DNA of 64,000 bases, from contig NC_079220.1 in the NCBI RefSeq assembly GCF_029633865.1, positions 56,581,856-56,645,855 of the forward strand, read 5' to 3'. Positions 1 to 10,871 of the stretch are shown here, one piece after another. Positions within the stretch are counted from its first letter, which is position 1, and every line of letters starts with the position of its first letter. The DNA is from Lampris incognitus (lineage: Eukaryota > Chordata > Actinopteri > Lampriformes > Lampridae). A program made the position numbers and the translations under genes. Below the pieces are notes generated by a model, which had not been told where the DNA came from, made no database searches, and saw only the letters and a program-made list of their open reading frames with translations.

Positions 1-1240
1 GAATGTCCTGCACCTGAGCGCAGAGGAGGATGAATGGATGGATGACACCCTTTGTAATATAGTCAAGAGAGGAGTGACGACACGGGAGTAGCTGTATACC
101 TGTCAATCAAGTTGTGTTTATTAGGAGGGTTTCTACGGTAGCTGATATTTTGTATTAAATTTGCCCGCGGGCCAATCCAACACTCGGCTGAGCCAACAAG
201 GTTCGCTGTGGTTGGATTCAGCGTGCACATGTATTCTCCAGGGTAGTGGTGGGGCGGAGTGGAGGAACTCTACCATAAGCCTGTCAGCCAAAAGGGATTT
301 ACATGTCTGTGCAGCGGTGTGCGCGCATGCACAGGCATGCATGCGCGTGTGTGCGTGTGGCTGACAGCTTGAGACAAACAATGCGGATTCTGATGTTCCA
401 CTAAACGAGCAAGAGGCGTTTTCATTATTTCCACTTCCATCACTTCTACAACTTAAATCACTCTGCTCTACATGTGTTAAACATGACAGTCGCAGGCCTA
501 GATGATGAATGTATAGGAGGAGGTAGTAAGTGTGCCTTTGCCCCCCCCCCCCCCCCCCATAGGTCCTCCTCCCTCACATCCGGCCTGAGGACACTCGAGT
601 AGATGGGGTCAGCTCTCTGACAGCTTTCTGTAATGATGTCATTTCTCAGGTCGAAACCGCTGTGGCCCGGAGCTGCCCCACACCTGACACTTCATCCGGC
701 CCACATACCACGTGGAATGATGGCACTTGGGTGGTCTGCTCCTGTTTGCCAGGTCTGGGCCAGAATCAAGCCATAGCAATGTGTCACATATTTGCCAAAG
801 GTGGCCCATATTTGTTTTGTGATATTTGGGCCACATTTGCTATTATACATGTGGGCCACTTCAGGCTCACATCCATTTTGGCAGGGCCAGAAGACGGCCA
901 TCAGTGCCACATCATTGCCTGAAGTGGCCCACATCCGGATGCTATCTGGGTCACATCTCTGCACGGTGTACAGTTTTATAATCACACAGAGATCCTTACG
1001 TGCCACTTGAACAAAATGAAAGTTAAATCGTTGTGAATGGTCATTATCGAAACTTGAGTCCACGGACATGTGACATGCAGAGGTGAAGCAGTGCTGATGA
1101 ATCACCTCATCGTGTTGGAGGCCCCGCCCGGGGCCAAGTGGCCGGGCAGCAGTCAGTCCCTGTCGATCCGTCACCCGTCGTTAATCATTCACCCTTCTAC
1201 TCACACCAATAGGCCGAGGTACATGCGCTGCCCAGCAGTG
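1..1240. other. Intergenic stretch without a recognised gene
   Basis: No exon or RNA gene is recognised here. The stretch holds an 18-base run of C at about 541-558. From about 690 to 960 it holds an interspersed repeat with many TGGCCCA / GGGCCAC words on both strands. The short open frames at 662-1174 come from that repeat and show no domain. Confidence 0.5.
690..960. repeat. GGCCCA-rich interspersed repeat
   Basis: The words GGCCCA and GGGCCA recur every 20-40 bases, alternating in orientation (for example 698, 804, 828, 855, 927). This looks like a decayed MITE or a satellite fragment. The family is not identified. Confidence 0.4.
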
Positions 1241-1244
1241 TCCC

Positions 1245-1355
1245 ACACATCTAAACCCACACATCTAAACCCACACATATCTAAACCCACACATATCTAA
1301 ATCCACATATCCTACATATCTAAACCCACATATCCTACATATCTAAACCCACATA
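1245..1355 (+). repeat. Short tandem repeat (ACCCACAYATMTCTA-like)
   Basis: About seven imperfect copies of a 15-18-base unit containing ACCCACA and TATCTAA. The same kind of sequence (CTACACCCACACGTCTTAGACCC) resumes just after the Tc1-like element at about 2583. The transposon therefore appears to have landed inside this small array. Confidence 0.7.
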
Positions 1356-2577
1356 CACTATATGGACAAAAGTATTGGGACACACCTCTTAATCACTGAA
1401 TTCAGGTGTTTCGTTCAGACCCACTAGCACAGGTGTATAAAATCCAGCAGCTAGCCATGCAGTCTGCATTTACAAACATTTGTGAAAGAATGGGTCGCTT
1501 TGAAGAGCTCAGTGAGTTCAAGCGTGGTGCTGTCATAGGATGCCACCTTTGCAATAAGTCAGTTGGTGAAATTTCTTCCCTGCTGGATATTCCACGGTCA
1601 ACTGTAAGTGGTAGTATTGAAAAGTGGAAGCGTTTAGGAACAACAGCAACTCAGCCACGAAGTGGCAGACCACCTAAAGTCACACAGCGGGGTCAACGAG
1701 TGCTGAGGCGCATAGTGCGTAAAAATCTCCAACACTGTTGACTCAATAACTGCAGAGCTCCAAACTTCCTCTGCATTAACATCAGCACAAAAACTGTGTG
1801 CCAGGAGCTTCATGGAACGGGTTTCCATGGCCGAGCAGCTGCATGCAAGCCTTACATCACCAAGCACAACGCCAAGCGTCGGGTGGAGCGGTGTAACGCA
1901 CGCTGCCGCTGGACTCTGGAGCAGTGGACACGTGTTCTGACGACTCACGCTTCTCTGTCTGGCAGTCTGATGGACCAGTCTGGGTTTTGGTGGATGCCAG
2001 CAGAACGTTACCTGCCTGACTGCACTGTGCCAACTGTAAAGATGGTGGAGGAGGGATAACGGTATGGGGTTATTTTTCAGGGGTTGGACGAGGCCCCTTA
2101 GTTCCAGTGAAGGGAAATCTTAAAGCTTCAGCATACCACGACATTTTGGACAATTCTGTGCTTCCTACTTGGTGGGAACAGTTTGGGGAGGGCCCTCTTC
2201 TGTTCCAGCATGACTGTCTCCCAGTGCACAAAGCAGGGTCCATTAAGACATGGTTGGGTGAGTTTGGTGTGGAAGAACTTGACCGACCCGCACAGAGCCC
2301 TGACCTCAACCCCATCCAACACCTTTGGGATGAACTAGAACGGAGACTGTGAGCCAGATCTTCTCATCCAACATCAGTGCCTGACCTCACAAATGCTCTT
2401 CTGGATGAATGGGCAAAAATTCCCACAGACACCCTCCAAAACCTTGTGGAAAGCCTTCCCAGAAGAGTGGAAGCTGTTACAGCTGCAAAGGGGGGGGGGG
2501 CTCCATATTAATGCCCATGGGTTTAGAATGGGATGTAGGTGTAATGGCCAGGTGTCCCAATACTTTTGTCCCTATAG
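1356..2577 (+). mobile_element. Tc1-like DNA transposon (Tc1/mariner), degraded
   Basis: The left end reads CACTATATGGACAAAAGTAT and the right end carries its inverse (GGTGTCCCAATACTTTTGTC). These are typical terminal inverted repeats of fish Tc1-like elements. The left end is preceded by TA, the usual target. The full span of about 1.2 kb is close to an intact element's length, so this is a near full-length copy whose coding part has decayed. The last few bases of the right repeat no longer match the left one. Confidence 0.9.
1490..2490 (+). pseudogene. Tc1-like transposase, broken
   Basis: From the ATG at 1490 the first frame encodes a paired-like helix-turn-helix region (MGRFEELSEFKRGAVIG, then SVGEISSLLDIPRSTVSGSI) and a GRPPK motif. 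It ends at a stop at 1739-1741. The DDE catalytic region continues in other frames. DDSRFSVWQSDG is encoded near 1941-1976, and [10 protein letters not shown] followed by [18 protein letters not shown] lies at about 2206-2352 before a TGA. The C-terminal part (FPEEWKLLQ) is in a further frame near 2455. At least three frame changes plus stops separate these parts, so no functional transposase can be made. The order of motifs fits the Tc1 family, in which the enzyme is a roughly 340-residue cut-and-paste transposase. Confidence 0.88.
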
Positions 2578-3985
2578 GATCTCTACACCCACACGTCTTA
2601 GACCCACGACAGGCGGCGCGTTTACCTGAATATCCCGATTTCCTCATGATGTCCGTCGTTTTGGTCTCGTCGGCGCGGATGTGTCCTCAAACAATCAAAA
2701 TCAAATCAAAACAACACTTGAGCAACACAGCTGGTTAGTTCCCCTGAGGATAATAAAAACAGGAGTTAAGCAGGAGGCTCTCCTTTTTATCCAGGTGACG
2801 CCGCTCTTCCCTCCTTCCCTCCTTCCGCCTCCGTCCTTGCGGGACACCTTGTGGCCTTTCCCAAACGCACCTTGGCTGCCGGGAAACTCGCCGTTTTCCT
2901 GGATGTTTCTCCCTCCAGAGGCACGGCAGCTGGTCCGAGGCTGGCACTTAGCGTCGTCCTTGTTTGTGTGCAGCAGCAGCAGCTGGGACTGACAGCCGCC
3001 CAGGGAAGGAAGGAGGGAAGGAGGAAGGAAGGAAGGAAGGAAGGTAGGAGGGAAGGTAGGAGGGAAGGAGGGACTTCTCACCTGCGCCGCGAACGCACGC
3101 CCAGCCAGCCCGCGAGTGGGAGGGGTGGTTTCCGGTAACCGCAGGCCCTCTGGGGACAGGAGCCCGGCGAAGTTCAACGGCGTGATGACGTCATCGCGCA
3201 GCACGGCGTGGCCTTGAACGGCGCCCGTGTGAGGCGCAGTGATTCGCTAAAGCGCCGACTTCCAGCCAGCTGGTGGCGCCACGGCTCCCGGCCTGTCAGA
3301 GGGCGGCAGTGTAGCTGAGTCAACACGGTGTTCTTGTTATCTTTGCGTTGTATTTATTCTCTCGTCTGTGCATCCCCGACCTTACGGTTAACCAACGCAC
3401 ACGCAGTTCCGGGTGACCTGTTGTGGCGAGGGGGACTTCAATTAGTGACGCACAAGAGGCGCAGGAGTGACGTGGCTGCGTCGGTTGAACGGAGGGGTGT
3501 AATGAACGAGAGCCCGCCTGCCGCTGTTTGCCCACGCTGCTTTCTGCAGAACCCGGATCCCGGGGTGTTCTGCAGTCTGAGCAGGGGCCATGTTGGACAA
3601 CGCAAAGTCTGTTTGTGGCTGTGCACGTGTGTGTGTGTGTGTGTTTACTATTTAACGAGTGCGGTACTATACTCCTCTCAAAGGTTGGATTATGCGTGTA
3701 TGTTTGTGTATTTGTCTATGTATTATTGTGTGTATATTCCTATACGGTATTATAGGCCCGATGTGGCTTACCCAGGTTTTTCTCGGCCTCCCCGTCTTCC
3801 TAGTCCCTTCTACCAGGCCTCGCAGGATGTCCTTTGCCAGTGTCCTTTCCCTTTTTTCACCGTGGCGGGGAGAGCTGCGATGGAGAGGCAACGGGGGAAG
3901 AGACTTGTAGGGGCATCAGCTGTGCTCCTACAACCTCCATAGGTTACAGAACTGATGATGATGATGATGATGATGATGATTATAG
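2578..3985. other. Gene-free stretch with purine repeat and CpG-rich core
   Basis: A (GGAA/GGGA)n purine tract lies at about 3001-3073, with a matching CTTCC-rich tract at 2810-2830. Bases 3080-3300 are GC-rich with many CpGs and could be a small CpG island, but no exon is recognised on either strand. A (TG)n run lies at 3627-3645 and a (GAT)n run at 3951-3980. Confidence 0.4.
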
Positions 3986-4191
3986 GCCCAGGGCGGCACG
4001 GTGGCCTCACAGCAAGAAGGTCCTGGGTTCGAGCCCCGCGGTAGTCCAACCTTGGAGGTCGTCCCGGGTCGTCCCGTGTGTGGAGTTTGCATGTTCTCCC
4101 CGTGTCTGCGTGGGTTTCCTCCGGGGGCTCCGGTTTCCTCCCACAGTCCAAAGACATGTAGGTCAGGTGACTTGGCTGTACTAAATTGTCC

Positions 4192-4258
<67 letters not shown>

Positions 4259-4345
4259 CCCTGTGATGGCTGGGATAGGCTCCAGCGTCCCCGCGGCCCT
4301 GAGAGCAGGATAGGCGGTTCGGGTAGTGGACGGGTGGATTATAGG
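3986..4345 (+). mobile_element. tRNA-derived SINE, copy 1
   Basis: The head reads GGCACGGTGGCCTCACAGCAAG and then GGGTTCGAGCCCC, a clear B box. It is followed by the conserved body GTGTGGAGTTTGCATGTTCTCC and TTTCCTCCCACAGTCCAAAG, and the ending GAGAGCAGGATAGGCGGTTC. A (TG)n run of about 65 bases (4193-4257) has expanded inside the body. The same family occurs at least eight times in this window. Confidence 0.85.
4193..4257 (+). repeat. (TG)n microsatellite inside SINE
   Basis: About 32 uninterrupted TG dinucleotides. They lie at the point where other copies of this SINE family have short TG or CA runs. Confidence 0.95.
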
Positions 4346-5825
4346 CTCCCTATTCAGGAGTTGGAACGTGTGTTGTGTGTGTGGTGTGTAAGATGGAGAT
4401 GTATGCCAACGCTGTTGCTAGTGTAAATGAAGGAGAGGGGAGGGGGGCGGTGGCGGGTAGTTTGTTCTGTAAACACTGCGAGTGGGATTGCTGTGCAGAG
4501 AGTTGCATGGTCAGCCATACTCACAGCCCCTGAACGGCTCCTGCCGCCCGGCAGCAACCTGCTGCATGGCCAGAGGGCCCGCGGTATCACGCGGCATGGC
4601 AAACTTCTGTAAACCTGAGCAGCAGAGACCTCTTGTGGTCGCTGCCTGGTTCCCCTCCCCTCGTTTCAACCTGCTGGCTCGTACACGTGGCCGTATGCCA
4701 GCCGTCACGTTTAGGGGTCTTGAAATGCCGAGATGAACACATCGTCTAAACTCACGCTTAGGGTTTCACAACCGTCCAGCCAGAGGTCACAGGTCAGATG
4801 AGCAGCAGTGCTCAGTTGTGTGTTATAGGCCCGGTTTCGTCATCAAGGACGTGTGGATAGGCCGTAGGCAGGTGAGCCGGATGAGGGATGCACTTGGTAA
4901 GCAGGGGGCACTGTGGTGAGTATGGGTCAGGAGGCTATCTGCTTACTGGAGCCAATACAAGGGGAGCTGCCAACCTCCCAAGCTTAGAGACACTCTGGGT
5001 GACTCCCGTGTTGTGTGTGTGTGTGTGTGTGTGTGTGTACGTCCAGTAATAAATCACAGAACCAGACCAACTCCCCGGTGTTTGCAGTTTTCTCTCAATG
5101 TCAGGCTCATTTAAGAAGTACCAGGCGGGCGCGCTTGCCCATAATTTGGGCTCCGACCACCTGACAAAACACTCGCTGGTAGCGGACCAGTGGCCGGGGC
5201 ACCTTTAGCAGGAGGTCTGGTGGCAAAAAGTGTTCACTGTGCCCATGTGTCACAGAAAGCAGTGGCTAAAGGAGGGCATTTGGCTTCGAGGGCTTGGCAG
5301 CAGCAGTTTTGGGGCAGCCTTGGGCTGCAGCAAATACTGCTAGGCTGCAGAAGATGCAGGCGAAACAAAGAAGAAACTGGTCAGTCGGTCACAAATGAAA
5401 ACCCAAGGCTTGAACAGACCCCCCCCCCCCCAGAACTGTCCATTGATAACACCACAGTGAAGGGGGCCCAATACTGTCGCGTTGCGGTGCATCAGTGTCC
5501 CGGGTTACGCCTTACAGTGCACTTTTGTGAGTGCAGTGACGCAAAACCAATAGCGGCTGACGGTTATTGGGTCACATGACCCATCTCTGATCTTGCACGC
5601 TGCAGTCCTCAGAGGGTGTGTCTCTGACGGTTGTGTCGAGGTGTGCGTCTCCGACGGTTGTGAACTTGAGCATAAACTGAGCATCTATGAGGGATTTCGG
5701 TGCAGGGTCTCAGTCAGTGCTCTTCACCACCAAAGGATGGCGCTATTTTGCTCGCATCCACCATTTCTGCTGGGAAATCTCTCCATGGCAGTTGCAGATA
5801 TATATATATATATATATTTATTTTT
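4346..5825. other. Gene-free stretch
   Basis: No exon, RNA gene or classified transposon is recognised. A (TG)n run lies at about 5012-5038, a C run at 5420-5430, and a (TA)n run at about 5797-5817 just before the next SINE. Confidence 0.45.
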
Positions 5826-6192
5826 TAATATTGAGATACTTTATTGATCCCCGTGGGGAAATCCTTCCTCTGCATTTAACCCATCCCAGCTGTGTAGCTA
5901 GGAGCAGTGGGCAGCCGCTGTGCAGCACCCGGGGACCAACTTCAGTTGGTCTCGCCATGCCTTGCTCAGGGGCACAGACAGGAGTATTAACCCTAACATG
6001 CAGGCCTTTTTGATGGTGGGGGAAACCGGAGCACCCGGAGAAAACCCACCGCAGACACGGGGAGAACATGCAAACGCCACACAGAGGACGACCTGGGATG
6101 ACCCCCAAGGTTGGACTACCCCAGGGTTCGAACCCAGGTCCTTCTTGCTGTGAGGTGACAGTGCTAACCACTGCGCCACCGCGCCGCCCAAA
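5826..6192 (-). mobile_element. tRNA-derived SINE with LINE-like tail, copy 2
   Basis: Read on the minus strand it begins at about 6192 with GGGCGGCGCGGTGGCGCAGT, giving an A-box-like segment, and then GGGTTCGAACCC as B box. The usual body follows (GTTCTCCCCGTGTCTGCGGT). Its 3' end differs from the other copies here: it ends in GGGGATCAATAAAGTATCTC at about 5830 instead of an ATGG-repeat tail. This suggests that two SINE lineages with the same head and different tails are present. Confidence 0.8.
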
Positions 6193-6324
6193 GATTAGTG
6201 GAGTCTATGCCAAGTCACAGTGAGTACGTCTGCAGACAGATCAGCAATCCGGTTATTAGGTGTTGTCGGTTATTTGGATTGGTGCTCACATATGGATACC
6301 AGCGATACGATTACTTTAACAGCC

Positions 6325-6430
6325 GCGTCCATCCATCCATTATGGGATGGAGCTATCCCAGCAGTCACTGGGCGGCAGGCAGGGAGACACCCTGGACAGG
6401 CCGCCAGGCCATCACAGGGCCGACACATCC
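6325..6430 (-). mobile_element. SINE 3' fragment, copy 3
   Basis: Only the last 105 bases or so of the ATGG-tailed SINE family remain (GGCGGCCTGTCCAGGGTGTC on the minus strand, then CCATCCATCCAT on the plus strand). The tRNA-like head is missing. Confidence 0.75.
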
Positions 6431-6906
6431 ACAGGTCAGTAGTCTTTATTAATGACTGCACATGAACGTAACTCACTCTTAAGAGAGTGAGGCTCGAGCT
6501 TGCCCCAGAATTCACTGCATGGGCTAAACCATTGCTGGACCTGTACAGATTATACCACATCTCCCCTTCTAAGTAGAACACGTCACAGGACTGTCCCCCC
6601 CTCCCTCTCTAAACCCGAAGGCCAGGGTAGACTACCCGAACCTCCTGAGTCCGCTGAGGGATTGTTCTGCCCCGTCTCGACAGCTGCTCAGCCTGCACGG
6701 TGGACTGCATGGTCACCGTGGTATTTCCTCTGCCGCTTTAATCTAGACACACCTTTATTTGTGGTGCGACTACAAAATTAGCAAACACACCCTCTGTTGA
6801 CGCACACTTCCCTTTTGCAACTGTCTGCATATGGTCGGTCTGTAGCGACGTGCCAGTTGTGTGCTTCTGTCACAGAGTATAACCCTATTTAGGCCTATCT
6901 ACTGTG

Positions 6907-9282
6907 GCTACATGGGGGAGACGGGGCTACATGGGGGAGACGGGGCTACGTGGGGGAGACGGGGCTACGTGGGGGAGACGGGGCTACATGGGGGAGACGG
7001 GGCTACGCCGTGCTCGGTGTGGCTACGTGGGGGAGACGGGGCTACGCCGTGCTCGGTGTGGCTACGTGGGGGAGACGGGGCTACGTGGGGGAGACGGGGC
7101 TACGCCGTGCTCGGTGTGGCTACGTGGGGGAGACGGGGCTACGCCGTGCTCGGTGTGGCTACATGGGGGAGACGGGGCAATGCCGTGCTCGGTGTGGCTA
7201 CATGGGGGAGACGGGGCTACGTGGGGGAGATGGGGCTACGCCGTGCTCGGTGTGGCTACGTGGGGGAGACGGGGCTACGTGGGGGAGACGGGGCTACGCC
7301 GTGCTCGGTGTGGCTACATGGGGGAGACGGGGCTACGTGGGGGAGACGGGGCTACGTGGGGGAGATGGGGCTACGCCGTGCTCGGTGTGGCTACATGGGG
7401 GAGACGGGGCAATGCCGTGCTCGGTGTGGCTACATGGGGGAGACGGGGCTACGTGGGGGAGACGGGGCTACGCCGTGCTCGGTGTGGCTACGTGGGGGAG
7501 ATGGGGCTACGTGGGGGAGATGGGGCTACGCCGTGCTCGGTGTGGCTACATGGGGGAGACGGGGCTACGTGGGGGAGACGGGGCTACGTGGGGGAGACGG
7601 GGCTACGCCGTGCTCGGTGTGGCTACGTGGGGGAGACGGGGCTACGTGGGGGAGATGGGGCTACGCCGTGCTCGGTGTGGCTACGTGGGGGAGACGGGGC
7701 TACGTGGGGGAGATGGGGCTACGCCGTGCTCGGTGTGGCTACATGGGGGAGACGGGGCTACGTGGGGGAGACGGGGCTACGTGGGGGAGACGGGGCTACG
7801 CCGTGCTCGGTGTGGCTACATGGGGGAGACGGGGCAATGCCGTGCTCGGTGTGGCTACATGGGGGAGACGGGGCTACGTGGGGGAGACGGGGCTACGCCG
7901 TGCTCGGTGTGGCTACGTGGGGGAGACGGGGCTACATGGGGGAGACGGGGCTACGCCGTGCTCGGTGTGGCTACGTGGGGGAGACGGGGCTACGTGGGGG
8001 AGACGGGGCTACATGGGGGAGACGGGGCTACGCCGTGCTCGGTGTGGCTACGTGGGGGAGACGGGGCTACGCCGTGCTCGGTGTGGCTACGTGGGGGAGA
8101 CGGGGCTACATGGGGGAGACGGGGCTACATGGGGGAGACGGGGCTACGCCGTGCTCGGTGTGGCTACGTGGGGGAGACGGGGCTACGCCGTGCTCGGTGT
8201 GGCTACAGGGGGAGACGGGTCTACGCCGTGCTCGGTGTGGCTACGTGGGGGAGACGGGGCTACATGGGGGAGACGGGGCTACGTGGGGGAGACGGGGCTA
8301 CATGGGGGAGATGGGGCTACGCCGTGCTCGGTGTGGCTACGTGGGGGAGACGGGGCTACGTGGGGGAGACGGGTCTACGCCGTGCTCGGTGTGGCTACGT
8401 GGGGGAGACGGGGCTACATGGGGGAGACGGGTCTACGCCGTGCTCGGTGTGGCTACGTGGGGGAGACGGGGCTACGTGGGGGAGACGGGGCTACGTGGGG
8501 GAGACGGGGCTACATGGGGGAGACGGGGCTACGCCGTGCTCGGTGTGGCTACGTGGGGGAGACGGGGCTACATGGGGGAGACGGGGCTACGCCGTGCTCG
8601 GTGTGGCTACATGGGGGAGACGGGGCTACGTGGGGGAGACGGGGCTACGCCGTGCTCGGTGTGGCTACATGGGGGAGACGGGGCTACATGGGGGAGACGG
8701 GGCTACGCCGTGCTCGGTGTGGCTACATGGGGGAGACGGGGCTACGTGGGGGAGACGGGGCTACGCCGTGCTCGGTGTGGCTACATGGGGGAGACGGGGC
8801 TACATGGGGGAGACGGGGCTACGCCGTGCTCGGTGTGGCTACGTGGGGGAGACGGGGCTACATGGGGGAGACGGGGCTACGTGGGGGAGACGGGGCTACG
8901 CCGTGCTCGGTGTGGCTACATGGGGGAGACGGGGCTACATGGGGGAGACGGGGCTACATGGGGGAGACGGGGCTACGCCGTGCTCGGTGTGGCTACGTGG
9001 GGGAGACGGGGCTACATGGGGGAGACGGGGCTACGTGGGGGAGACGGGGCTACATGGGGGAGACGGGGCTACATGGGGGAGACGGGGCTACGCCGTGCTC
9101 GGTGTGGCTACGTGGGGGAGACGGGGCTACATGGGGGAGACGGGGCTACATGGGGGAGACGGGGCTACGCCGTGCTCGGTGTGGCTACATGGGGGAGACG
9201 GGGCTACGCCGTGCTCGGTGTGGCTACGTGGGGGAGACGGGGCTACATGGGGGAGACGGGGCTACGCCGTGCTCGGTGTGGC
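6907..9282 (+). repeat. G-rich two-unit minisatellite (19/20 bp), about 2.4 kb
   Basis: The array is built from two units: A, CTACRTGGGGGAGACGGGG (19 bp), and B, CTACGCCGTGCTCGGTGTGG (20 bp). A units occur singly or in runs of up to five or six. B units are always separated by at least one A. Because 19 and 20 are not multiples of three and neither unit makes a stop, all three plus-strand frames stay open for about 800 codons. This gives large artificial reading frames rich in GETGL and RRARCGY. There are no introns, no ordinary codon use and no domain. Confidence 0.97.
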
Positions 9283-10058
9283 TCAGCCTTCATCCGTGTC
9301 CAAAACAAAGTTGACTTGAAAACAAACCCACGTGCGTCACAGCTTTGGCATATCACAGTTGAAGTCATGAGCGTCAGAGCCACAACCACATCCTGTCAGC
9401 ATGACGGGGCTCGCTAAGTAGGCCACGCGATCGCTTCAGCACGTCGTGGAGGTGTTAAATAAACACGCCAAGATGTGTAGCGGCACGCCGACTCCCGATG
9501 CGGACGACGCCGATAAAGCCGGCCCAGAAGAACGACGGTATCAAAACCGTTCGAACCCGAACCGTTGCACACCGCCCGCCTCCTGACCCTGACCTTTCAA
9601 AAGGCCCCGAGGCCGGAGCTCCGCCTCCGATCTCGTCGTGCGGTTTCGAAAGGTAAAAAAAGTTGAAGTTGCTCGAAATTCACGAGAAAAAACACCTTGC
9701 TGTGCCCGTATTTGCCTAAACTGCCTCCCAGGGGGCGGGTGAGTCAAGACGTGTGTGAGGCGAACACCCGGGCCAGCTGGAGGTGGTGCGGCGGGGCGCA
9801 GCTGCCAGCAGATTTTGGGAGGCGATACTGGCACACAGCAGCGTGTGCAACGGCCGCACCACCCCAGCTGGGACGGACACACTTCGCCACATCTCTCAGG
9901 CTGCACGGGGGGCTGCTGCCCCCTCGCCATGGTGCAGGAGGCGCCACCACAGCCTTTTGTGGGCCGTGCAACAAGTAACGGCAGGTATAGTGACTCAGTT
10001 ACACAACCAAGGGATTTTCCCACCAGAGGAATTGTGCAACCAACGACTGGCTGATGGA

Positions 10059-10097
<39 letters not shown>

Positions 10098-10871
10098 ACA
10101 CCTACGCCAGTGGGCCAGTCGACGTGTCAGTCGGTCAGGCCGCGTGTCACAGCCACGTCACCATTCACACGATGCAGGAGTCAAAGTAGGTTTTTTTTTT
10201 TTTGCAAAAACAACTCTGTCTGTACCGTTTCAAAGCAAACATAGTTTCACACTCGTGGAAAGTCAGTGTGGTTAAAGGTCGTCCACAGGAAGATGTGTAA
10301 ACAAGTCCACCCATGCCGCTGGTTTTTTGTTTTTTTTGTTTTTTTTGGTGTTTTGCAGTTTCGGATGCTCTTCTTGTAAAGCGGGCCCCCACTTCCTCTC
10401 AGGCGAGACACGTTCCCCCACAGCGCCGTTTGCGTCCCTCGCCTTGTCTATAGCTCAGCGCTCAGGCTTTACTGAACCCCACCACCACAACCTCCTATGC
10501 TCACACACCCACACACACACACACGCACACACGCACGCACACACATACATATGCGCACATGCACACTGGTGCAGACAGATGCACAACTATGCACATTTGC
10601 TTTATGTGCAACAAGATGATTCATATCCAGCAAACGATTAACACGTTCAAAGGCACATAACACACACTGGTGCACACACACACACACACACATTCATGCC
10701 CAGTTTCAGCTTGACTGTCGAGCGTAGCAATCCAAATGTCACAGCTTGTGACCACACGCACACGTGGTATGTTTGCGTGGTCGCTGGCTTGTGACACACA
10801 CACACGCCAGTTTGATCAAGTAACAATAACAACCGACAACTGTGTGATTTCACAGTGTGGCAGCCAAACGT
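9283..10871. other. Gene-free stretch between two arrays
   Basis: CpG-rich sequence at about 9420-9780 has no recognisable exon. A (TAAA)n run at 10056-10097 follows sequence that could be the end of a retroposon (tail CTGATGGATAAATAAATAAA). T runs lie at 10191-10204 and 10322-10350, and CA-type runs at 10502-10545 and 10674-10692. No host gene is visible. Confidence 0.45.
10056..10097 (+). repeat. (TAAA)n microsatellite
   Basis: About ten TAAA/AAAT units in a row, possibly the poly-A-like tail of an old retroposon lying to its left. Confidence 0.9.

Noticed and set aside
3328-3942. Plus-strand frame of 204 codons
   Set aside because: It crosses a TG microsatellite, has no domain, and ends in low-complexity sequence.
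6861-9417. Three overlapping reading frames of 789-837 codons
   Set aside because: They are translations of the 19/20-bp minisatellite in its three phases. There is no domain, no intron and no codon preference.
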